The notes under the pieces: model-generated
What the model was told of the DNA's origin: nothing
Databases searched by the model: none
What the model saw: the letters and a program-made list of their open reading frames with translations, nothing else
NCBI GenBank assembly: GCA_903953985.1
Contig: CAJBLW010000298.1
Coordinates: 1 to 64,000 of the forward strand
Direction: 5' to 3'
Length of the DNA stretch: 64,000 bases
Origin: an uncultured Burkholderiales bacterium
Lineage (GTDB): Bacteria; Pseudomonadota; Gammaproteobacteria; Burkholderiales; Burkholderiaceae_C
Shown: positions 57,455-64,000 of the stretch, piece after piece
Layout: each line of letters starts with the position of its first letter
How positions within the stretch are numbered: position 1 is the first letter of the stretch
Program-made: the position numbers and the translations under genes

Positions 57455-58833
57455 GTAAGTTCCTGATCATCGAGAGTGCATCGATGCGCGATGCTCTCTC
57501 CCAAATCGAAGGCAATCATCACGGGATTGTTCTGACAACTGACAATAAAGGCGCCGTCAATGGTCTGGCAACAGATGGCGATATCAGACGCCGCCTCCTT
57601 GAGGGTGGTACGCTAGACGAACCTATCGGATCTTGCGCCAATCGCACGTTCGTATGGGAGACGCCCGCGACATCGCGGGAGTCGTTAATAAAGAAACTTG
57701 ACCACCGAATCCGATTCATCCCGATTCTTGACAAGGATCGTCGTCTTGTTGGAGTCGTCAGTCGCGAACATCTGCCAGTTCAACTCGAGGAGGCGGTCTA
57801 TGCTCGATCGCGCTCGCCTGTACGCATCAGTTTTGGCGGGGGCGGATCAGACCTTACCCATTATTTTTCGGAAATCAGCGGTGCGGTCATCAACACCACG
57901 GTCTCTTTGTATAGCCATGCGACACTACGAGTCCGAAACGACAGTAAAATCTTACTGTCTTCGCGCGACTTGGGGCAGACGCTAGAAGCGGAAGACCTCT
58001 CGACCGCATTGAATCAAGTGGGGTGTTTCGGCCTCCTGCAAGCCATCCTAAAAGCAATCAGCCCCGACTTTGGGTTTGAGCTCTACCTGCACTCCGACTT
58101 CCCTATGAAGTCTGGACTAGGAGGTTCTGCTGTCGTGTCATCTGCTGTCCTCGGTTGTTTTAATCAGTTTCGCCGCGACAAGTGGGACATGCATGAACTA
58201 GCCGAACTCGCCTACCAGGCTGAACGCCTGCACCTGGGTGTGGCGGGCGGTTGGCAGGACCAGTACGCCACGGTGTTCGGCGGCTTCAATTTCATGGAAT
58301 TCCGGATGGACCAGAACATCGTTCATCCGCTGCGCATCCACCCCGACACGTTGCTGGAGCTTGAAGAGAGCTTGCTACTCTGCGACACCGGCACCACCCA
58401 CGAGTCCGGCGATATCCACGAGGACCAGCGCCGCGAGATGCAGCAGGACGATGTGCGCATCCTGGTGCGCAACAACGTCGAATTGTCGTACCGCATGCGC
58501 AACCTGCTGCTGCGCGGTCGGTTGCTCGAATTCGGCCACGCGCTCGATGAGGCGTGGCAGACCAAGCGCCGCCTCAGTAGCAAGATATCCAACACGCGCC
58601 TGGACGCGGTGTACGACGGCGCGATGCGTAACGGCGCGCTGGGCGGCAAGTTGCTGGGCGCCGGCGGCGGCGGCTTCTTCCTCTTCTACGTGCCGCCGTT
58701 CTACAAGCACCAACTAATGTCCCACCTCGAAGCCACCGGGCTGAAGGTGCAGCCGTTCCGTTTCGAACAGGAGGGGCTGCGCGCCTGGACGGTGCGCGAG
58801 GGCAGGAACCACATCGAAATGGACAGCAAGTGA
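57445..58833 (+). CDS. hddA: CBS-domain GHMP kinase, heptose-7-phosphate 1-kinase-like
   Basis: A 462-residue fusion. Residues 1-115 contain a CBS-domain pair (GIVLTTDNKGAVNGLATDGD; FIPILDKDRRLVGVVSREHL). From about 125 a GHMP kinase follows with RISFGGGGSDLTHYF, the ATP loop SGLGGSAVVSSAVLG, and GGKLLGAGGGGFFLF. HddA kinases phosphorylate D-glycero-D-manno-heptose 7-phosphate at C1. The added CBS module suggests nucleotide regulation. GTG start at 57445. GC content rises markedly within the gene near 58190, as if two sources were joined. Confidence 0.85.
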   Translation: MQLSKFLIIESASMRDALSQIEGNHHGIVLTTDNKGAVNGLATDGDIRRRLLEGGTLDEPIGSCANRTFVWETPATSRESLIKKLDHRIRFIPILDKDRRLVGVVSREHLPVQLEEAVYARSRSPVRISFGGGGSDLTHYFSEISGAVINTTVSLYSHATLRVRNDSKILLSSRDLGQTLEAEDLSTALNQVGCFGLLQAILKAISPDFGFELYLHSDFPMKSGLGGSAVVSSAVLGCFNQFRRDKWDMHELAELAYQAERLHLGVAGGWQDQYATVFGGFNFMEFRMDQNIVHPLRIHPDTLLELEESLLLCDTGTTHESGDIHEDQRREMQQDDVRILVRNNVELSYRMRNLLLRGRLLEFGHALDEAWQTKRRLSSKISNTRLDAVYDGAMRNGALGGKLLGAGGGGFFLFYVPPFYKHQLMSHLEATGLKVQPFRFEQEGLRAWTVREGRNHIEMDSK

Positions 58834-60722
58834 CCCTGAAGATCAACGACCGCGAGATCGGCGCGGGCCGCACCTACGTCATCGCCGAGATCGGCAACAA
58901 CCACAACGGGAGCTTCGACCGGGCGATCGACATGGTCGATCGCGCCATCGCGGCGGGCGCGGATTGCGCCAAGTTCCAGATGCGCCACCTCGACGAGGTC
59001 TACCGCAAGCGCAGCTTGGGCAAAGATGGCGAGGACCTGGGCACCGAGTACATCGTCGACCTGCTACACCGCTTCGAACTGGGCGTGGAGCAGCACCGCA
59101 AGTTGTTCGACTACTGTCGCCAGCGGGGCGTGGAGTACATGTGTACGCCTTGGGACGCGCGCAGCGTTGCGGTGCTGGAGGACTTCGGCGTGCGCGCCTA
59201 CAAGGTGGCCTCCGCCGACCTCACTAACCTGCCGCTGCTGGAGGTCTTGGCCCGCACCGCTAAGCCGCTGATCCTGTCCACAGGCATGAGCCTGGCCGAG
59301 GAGGTGCTCGCCACCGTCGATTTCCTGGACGCGCGGTCGGTGGCGTACGCGCTCCTGCACTGCAACAGCACCTACCCGGCGCCGCTGCACGACATCAACC
59401 TGCGCTGGATGGCCGAACTGCGCAAGATCCATCCGCTGGTGGGTTATTCGGGCCACGAGCGCGGCATCAACGTGTCGCTGGCGGCGGTGGCGCTGGGGGG
59501 CTGCATCATCGAGCGGCACTTCACGCTCGACCGCCTGATGGAGGGCCCTGACCACGCCGCCAGCCTGACCGAGACCGAATTCCGCGCTATGGTTGAGGGC
59601 ATCCGCGAGATCGAGCTCGCGCTGGGCAACGGCGAAGCGCGCAAGCTGTCGCAGGGTGAGATGATCAACCGCGAGAACCTCGGCAAGAGCCTAGTGGCGG
59701 CGCGTCCGCTGAAAGCCGGCACCGTGCTGCGAGCGGAAGACATCAAGATCCGCAGCCCAGGCCAGGGACTGTCGCCGCAGAAGCTGCCCCAGCTGCTGGG
59801 CCGCATTCTGGCGCGCGACCTGCGCGACGAGGATTTCTTCTATCCGTCGGACCTAGCGGACACGCGCGTAGAGCCGCGCAACTATCGCTTCGGGCGCCCC
59901 TGGGGCGTGCCGGTGCGCTACCACGACTTCCAGGAATACGCGGCGCGAATTTCCCCGAACCTGTGGGAGTTTCACCTCTCGTACTCCGACATGGACTTGG
60001 ATCCGAGCGACTACCTGCGCGGCACCTACGCGGCCGGCTTCGTGGTGCACGCGCCGGAACTGTTCTCCGGCAGCCGGCTGATGGACCTGGCCACGCCGGA
60101 CGAGGCCTACCGCAAGGATTCGATTCGCGAGACGCAGCGCGTGATCGACATCACCCGCGCCCTCCGGAAGTTCTTCCCCGGCGAGGCTCGGCCTATGATC
60201 GTCGCCAACGTGGGCGGTTTCACCATGGACGAACCGCTGCCGGCCGCCGCAATCCAGGGCTACTACGAGCGCTTCGCCGCCAGCCTGCAGGAGCTGGACC
60301 TGCAAGGTGTGGAGCTGATCCCGCAGACGATGGCGCCGTTTCCCTGGCACTTCGGCGGCCAGCGCTACCAGAACATCTTCGTCAAGGCCGGCGAGATCGT
60401 CGAATGGTGCCGGCGCCTTGGCCTGCGAATGTGCTTCGACGTCTCCCACAGCCGGCTAACCTGCAACCACCTGGACGTGGACTTCTACGACTTCGCCTCG
60501 CAGGTGGCGCCGGTCACCGCGCACCTGCACCTGGGCGACGCGAAGGACCTGAACGGCGAGGGCCTGCAGGTCGGCGAGGGCGACATCGACTTTGACCGCC
60601 TAGGCGCCATCCTGCAGGCTGGTTGCCCGCGGGCCTCCTTCATCCCGGAGATCTGGCAGGGCCACAAGAATGGCGGAGAAGGCTTCTGGATCGCGCTGGA
60701 GCGCCTGGAGGGCAAGCTGTGA
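58830..60722 (+). CDS. NeuB-SAF-TIM barrel fusion (sialic acid synthase family)
   Basis: A 630-residue protein with GTG start. Residues 1-270 are a NeuB-type condensing barrel (YVIAEIGNNHNGSFDRAI; CTPWDARSVAVLEDFGV; LLHCNSTYPAP; GYSGHERGINVSLAA). Residues about 285-345 are an SAF antifreeze-like domain (GKSLVAARPLKAGTVLRAED). From 350 a second barrel of the xylose isomerase-like type follows (LCFDVSHSRLTCNHLDVDFY, TAHLHLGDAKDLNGEG). NeuB enzymes join phosphoenolpyruvate to a sugar to make nonulosonic acids. The second barrel may isomerise the precursor in cis. GC is very high here. Confidence 0.85.
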   Translation: MTLKINDREIGAGRTYVIAEIGNNHNGSFDRAIDMVDRAIAAGADCAKFQMRHLDEVYRKRSLGKDGEDLGTEYIVDLLHRFELGVEQHRKLFDYCRQRGVEYMCTPWDARSVAVLEDFGVRAYKVASADLTNLPLLEVLARTAKPLILSTGMSLAEEVLATVDFLDARSVAYALLHCNSTYPAPLHDINLRWMAELRKIHPLVGYSGHERGINVSLAAVALGGCIIERHFTLDRLMEGPDHAASLTETEFRAMVEGIREIELALGNGEARKLSQGEMINRENLGKSLVAARPLKAGTVLRAEDIKIRSPGQGLSPQKLPQLLGRILARDLRDEDFFYPSDLADTRVEPRNYRFGRPWGVPVRYHDFQEYAARISPNLWEFHLSYSDMDLDPSDYLRGTYAAGFVVHAPELFSGSRLMDLATPDEAYRKDSIRETQRVIDITRALRKFFPGEARPMIVANVGGFTMDEPLPAAAIQGYYERFAASLQELDLQGVELIPQTMAPFPWHFGGQRYQNIFVKAGEIVEWCRRLGLRMCFDVSHSRLTCNHLDVDFYDFASQVAPVTAHLHLGDAKDLNGEGLQVGEGDIDFDRLGAILQAGCPRASFIPEIWQGHKNGGEGFWIALERLEGKL

Positions 60723-61333
60723 ACGCGGACCACCTCTCGACCCTGATCGCCCGCGAGATCGAGGACTCGATCGCCGCCAAGCAGAAGCTGCTGCAGGACG
60801 TCGGCCTCGTCGCGCAGCTGGCGCGGCTGGCGCAGGACTGCCACGCCAGCCTCAAGGGCGGCGGCAAGATCATCTTCGCCGGCAACGGCGGCAGCTTCGC
60901 GGACGCGCAGCACCTGTCGGCCGAGTTCGTGTCGCGCTTCAAGTTCGACCGCGCGCCGCTGGCGTCGCTAGCGCTGGCCACCAACAGCTCCGCGATAAGC
61001 GCTGTCGGCAACGACTACGGCTACGACCAAGTCTTCTCGCGCGAGCTGGAAGCCGTGGCCCGCCCGAGCGACGTGTTCATCCCGATCACGACCAGCGGCA
61101 ACAGCCCGAACGTATTGAAGGCGATCGAGGTCGCCCGCCGGCTGGAGTTGCGCACCGCCTGCCTGACCGGCGAAACCGGCGGCGTGGCAGAGGAACTGTG
61201 CGAGTGCCTGCATATGCCTTCACGCGATACCGCCCGCATACAGGAGTGCCACATCCTCGTGGGCCACATTCTCTGCGGCCTGGTGGAGGCCATGTGCTTC
61301 AAGGCGCCGCAGGCCGCGGGAGACGTGCGGTGA
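60719..61333 (+). CDS. gmhA: SIS-domain phosphoheptose isomerase (GmhA-like)
   Basis: A 204-residue SIS protein, GTG start at 60719. Signatures: IFAGNGGSFADAQHLSAEFV, and later PITTSGNSPNVLKAIEVARR. This is the GmhA pattern for sedoheptulose 7-phosphate isomerase, the first step of the heptose route whose other enzymes lie upstream. Place between neuB-like and neuA-like genes leaves the alternative of a role in nonulosonic acid synthesis. Confidence 0.85.
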   Translation: MNADHLSTLIAREIEDSIAAKQKLLQDVGLVAQLARLAQDCHASLKGGGKIIFAGNGGSFADAQHLSAEFVSRFKFDRAPLASLALATNSSAISAVGNDYGYDQVFSRELEAVARPSDVFIPITTSGNSPNVLKAIEVARRLELRTACLTGETGGVAEELCECLHMPSRDTARIQECHILVGHILCGLVEAMCFKAPQAAGDVR

Positions 61334-62025
61334 GCGATACCGTTGCCATCATCCCGGCGCGCGGCGGCTCCAAGGGTATCCCGCGCAAGAACTTGGTGGA
61401 CGTCTGCGGCAAGCCGCTCATCGCCTGGTCGATCCTGCAGGCCCGCCATGCGCGCCACATCGACTCGGTGTGGGTGACCTCAGACGACGATGAGATCCTT
61501 GCGGTGGCCGAGTCCTTTGGGGCCCGGCCGATCCGCCGCCCGGCCGAAATCTCCGGTGACCAGGCCAGCTCCGAATCGGCTTGGCTGCATGCGCTGGACG
61601 CGATCGAGGGGCAGGGCGTCGCCGTCGACCTGGTCGTGGCCATGCAGGCGACGTCGCCCATCCGCGAATCGTCGGACCTCGATGGCGGACTGCAGACCCT
61701 GCGCGAGCAGAGCTACGACTCGCTGCTGTCGGTGGCGGAGGTGGAAGACTTCTTCACCTGGCGCATCGGCGCCGACGGCGGCGCCGAGTCGGTGAATTAC
61801 GACTACCGCAACCGCAAACGCCGCCAGCAGATTGAGAAGCGCTACCTGGAGAACGGCTCCTTCTACGTGTTCCGCCCGCAGCAGCTGCGGCGCGACAACA
61901 ACCGGCTGGGCGGCCGCATCGGCCTGTTCGTGATGGGACGGCACAAGATGTTCCAGATCGACAATCCCGAGGACATCGAGCTGTGCGCGGCCGTGATGCG
62001 CGGCTTTGGGCTGGACCGGGCATGA
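61330..62025 (+). CDS. Acylneuraminate cytidylyltransferase-like (NeuA family)
   Basis: A 231-residue CMP-sugar synthetase. The CTP-binding signature is AIIPARGGSKGIPRKNLVDV, and further family parts are ADLVVAMQATSPIRES-like and FQIDNPEDIELCAAVM. It activates the product of the upstream NeuB-like enzyme with CMP. GTG start at 61330 with 4-bp overlap. Confidence 0.87.
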   Translation: MSDTVAIIPARGGSKGIPRKNLVDVCGKPLIAWSILQARHARHIDSVWVTSDDDEILAVAESFGARPIRRPAEISGDQASSESAWLHALDAIEGQGVAVDLVVAMQATSPIRESSDLDGGLQTLREQSYDSLLSVAEVEDFFTWRIGADGGAESVNYDYRNRKRRQQIEKRYLENGSFYVFRPQQLRRDNNRLGGRIGLFVMGRHKMFQIDNPEDIELCAAVMRGFGLDRA

Positions 62026-62774
62026 GCGCGCCGACCGACCTGTTCCGACTAGACGGCCGCGTGGCTATCGTCACCGGCGCCTCGCGCGGGATCGGCAACG
62101 CTGTCGCGCTGGGTCTCGCCAGCGCGGGCGCCACCGTGTTTGGTCTTGGGCGCTCGCCTGCAGCGCAAGGCGACGCGATAGATTTCCTGTATAGGACTTG
62201 CGACGTAACTGACAGTGCGGCCTTCGGCAAGTTGGTCAAGGAGATCTTCGACGGGCAAGGGCGGATCGACATCTTGGTGAACGCGGCCGGCATTACGCTA
62301 CCCGCACAGACGGCGGAAGACCCGTCGTCGGCGTTTCGTCAGACACTGGCCTGTAACCTCACAGCAGTGTTCGACTGTTGCCGCGCAGTGCTGCCTTTTA
62401 TGCAGCGTAGTGGCTACGGCTCCATCATCAATGTCACCAGTATTGGCGCAGCGCTTGGCTTCCCAGGTAACCCTGGCTACGTTGCCTCCAAGGGAGGCCT
62501 AGCGGCGTTGACACGTTCATTCGCGCTTGACCACGGCACGCAAGGTATTCGCGTGAACAACTTGGTACCCGGCTATGTTCGCACAGCGATGACGCAGGCC
62601 AGCCATGCGGATCCCGTGCGCCGGGAAGCCCGCGCCGCACGCACCATGCTCGGTCGCTGGGGAGAGCCGGATGAGCTTGCAGGTGCTGCGATCTTCCTGG
62701 CTTCGCCAGCCAGTAGCTACGTGACGGGAACTGATTTGTATGTCGACGGCGGCTGGGCCGCGAAAGGACTTTGA
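62022..62774 (+). CDS. SDR oxidoreductase
   Basis: A 250-residue classical short-chain dehydrogenase: TGASRGIGNAVALGL for NAD(P), NAAGITLPAQ, catalytic Ser in INVTSIGAALG, and YVASKGG with Tyr and Lys. The C-terminal YVTGTDLYVDGGWAAKGL is typical. The substrate is likely a sugar intermediate of this operon; precise reaction unknown. Local GC is lower than in the genes before it. Confidence 0.85.
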   Translation: MSAPTDLFRLDGRVAIVTGASRGIGNAVALGLASAGATVFGLGRSPAAQGDAIDFLYRTCDVTDSAAFGKLVKEIFDGQGRIDILVNAAGITLPAQTAEDPSSAFRQTLACNLTAVFDCCRAVLPFMQRSGYGSIINVTSIGAALGFPGNPGYVASKGGLAALTRSFALDHGTQGIRVNNLVPGYVRTAMTQASHADPVRREARAARTMLGRWGEPDELAGAAIFLASPASSYVTGTDLYVDGGWAAKGL

Positions 62775-63607
62775 TGGAAATCGGATTCATGCAGGGCCGA
62801 CTGTGCGACCGCATCGACGGAAAGATCCAGGCCTTTCCTTGGCGCGACTGGGAAGCCGAGTTCCCGTCGGCGCAGGCGCACGGCCTCGGTCTGTTGGAAT
62901 GGACGCTGGACCAAGAGCGCCTGCACGAGAACCCGCTGATGACGGCAGCTGGCCAGGCCCGCATCCGGGAACTCTCGGCTCGCCACGGGGTACGCGTGCT
63001 GTCGCTCACTGGCGACTGCTTCATGCAGGCGCCGTTCTACAAGGTGGAGGGCGCCGCGCGCGAGGCCCTGCTCGCGGACCTGTGGGCCATTCTCGATGCC
63101 TCAGAACAGGTCGGCATCCGCTACGTGCTCATTCCGCTGGTGGACAATGGCTCGTTACAAACAACGGAACACGAGCGCACGTTGCTGGAAGGCGTGTTGC
63201 CGCTGCGGCAACGACTTGTTAGCGCCGGCATGAAGATCGTCTTCGAGTCCGACTTCGGACCGGCGAGGCTGGCGGAGTTCATCGATCGCTTGCCGCGGGA
63301 CGCCTTCGGCATCAACTACGACATCGGCAACAGTGCTGCGCTGGGCTTCTCGCCCGCCGAGGAAGTCGGCAGCTACGGCCACCGCATCGACAACGTGCAC
63401 GTTAAGGACCGCAAGCTGCATGGCACGACAGTCCCGCTGGGAACGGGCAATGCGGATTTCCCGACGGTGTTTGGAGCTCTCCGCAAGGCCAGCTATGCCG
63501 GTCATTTCATCCTGCAGACTGCCCGCGCCGACGACAACGACCACGCGGGCGCGCTCGCACGCTACCGCGACATGACGCGCGCTTGGTGGAAGCAAAGTGG
63601 ATCTTGA
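62774..63607 (+). CDS. Sugar phosphate isomerase/epimerase (TIM barrel)
   Basis: A 277-residue xylose isomerase-like TIM barrel (AP endonuclease 2 family). Metal-binding acids are likely in MKIVFESDFGPARL, GINYDIGNSAALG and the HxKD-type IDNVHVKDRKL. It probably acts on a keto-sugar precursor. It overlaps the SDR stop (TGATG). A similar barrel is fused to the NeuB-like protein, so the two might do related steps. Confidence 0.82.
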   Translation: MEIGFMQGRLCDRIDGKIQAFPWRDWEAEFPSAQAHGLGLLEWTLDQERLHENPLMTAAGQARIRELSARHGVRVLSLTGDCFMQAPFYKVEGAAREALLADLWAILDASEQVGIRYVLIPLVDNGSLQTTEHERTLLEGVLPLRQRLVSAGMKIVFESDFGPARLAEFIDRLPRDAFGINYDIGNSAALGFSPAEEVGSYGHRIDNVHVKDRKLHGTTVPLGTGNADFPTVFGALRKASYAGHFILQTARADDNDHAGALARYRDMTRAWWKQSGS

Positions 63608-64000
63608 ACTCGCCGGTAAGGTAGCCCTAGTAACCGGCTCGTCGGCCGGCATCGGTCTGGGCATCGCTCGCATACTGGCGGCCGAAGGCGCCACGGTCGT
63701 CCTGAACGGGCGGGACGCGGGGCGCATGGAGCTGGCGCGGGATGCGCTGCCAGATGCATCTGCCTTCGTCGCCGATGTGCGCGACCCGGCCGAGTGCCAG
63801 CGCCTGGTGCGTGAGGTGCTGCAGCGCCATGGCCGCCTGGACGTTTTGGTGTGCAACGTGGGCAGCGGCGTGTCGGTGCCGCCCGGCCAGGAGACGCCCG
63901 AGGAATGGCGTCGCGTGCTGGATATAAACCTGCATGCGAGCACCCAGATGGTGTGGGCTGCGACCGAGGCGCTCGCAGCTGCCGGAGGCAACGCGGTCTG
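63597..64000 (+). CDS. SDR oxidoreductase (partial, runs off the window)
   Basis: The first 134 codons of a short-chain dehydrogenase with GTG start at 63597, overlapping the previous gene by 11 bp. NAD(P) motif TGSSAGIGLGIARIL and CNVGSGVSVPPGQ are visible; the catalytic Ser/Tyr part is outside the window. The polysaccharide operon continues to the right. Confidence 0.82.
   Translation, partial: MDLELAGKVALVTGSSAGIGLGIARILAAEGATVVLNGRDAGRMELARDALPDASAFVADVRDPAECQRLVREVLQRHGRLDVLVCNVGSGVSVPPGQETPEEWRRVLDINLHASTQMVWAATEALAAAGGNAV

Overview
The window reads as a GC-rich proteobacterial chromosome, most likely a betaproteobacterium. That is inferred from composition, the RfaH-plus-MarR style exopolysaccharide locus and the flavour of the phage genes; no rRNA or species marker is present. 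It has three parts. (1) 1-700: a tRNA-Phe gene with its own terminator, and otherwise no gene. (2) About 690-52,840: one apparently complete siphovirus-type prophage. (3) About 52,850 to the window end: a chromosomal surface-polysaccharide operon, cut off by the window edge.

The prophage starts with a regulatory end: a DUF2188 protein and two unrecognised genes on the minus strand, divergent from an XRE repressor and an ImmA/IrrE protease. Next come a serine-recombinase cassette and a RloA/RloB-like (AbiL-like) ATPase-Toprim pair with a small WYL-like gene. The early replication/recombination operon (10.0-19.6 kb) holds excisionase-like HTH proteins, a Sak4-like ATPase, an SF2 helicase, a Cas4-like Fe-S nuclease, a P4-type primase-helicase and a RuvC-like resolvase. 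A symmetric inverted-repeat block follows the primase gene and is a good origin candidate. The 20.0-23.5 kb stretch encodes two ParB-methyltransferase fusions around an M15 endolysin. A minus-strand accessory block (23.4-25.8 kb) follows.

The late operon (25.9-47.9 kb) has the lambda-type order: terminases, gpW, portal, S49 protease, gpD, gpE, connectors, tail tube, G/GT with a -1 frameshift, tape measure, two RCC1-propeller fibre genes, NlpC/P60, gpJ-like tip protein and holin. A strong terminator closes it. A toxin-antitoxin pair sits antisense inside the tail genes. After the terminator come an HTH-NusG/RfaH fusion, a second large serine recombinase and two ParB/RepB-like proteins.

The host operon begins with a stand-alone RfaH-like antiterminator. 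Its leader carries a perfect match to the E. coli ops element (GGCGGTAGCGTG). The structural genes are a MarR-like EPS regulator, UDP-glucose dehydrogenase, UDP-glucuronate decarboxylase, GDP-manno-heptose enzymes (GmhB, HddC, CBS-HddA, GmhA), a NeuB-SAF-TIM fusion, a NeuA-like cytidylyltransferase, two SDRs and a TIM-barrel isomerase.

The two most interesting points: the prophage RfaH-like domain is clearly of the same lineage as the neighbouring host antiterminator (over half the positions identical by hand alignment), and a roughly 35-nt element recurs at least six times in the prophage, each time just upstream of an accessory or early gene in the same orientation.
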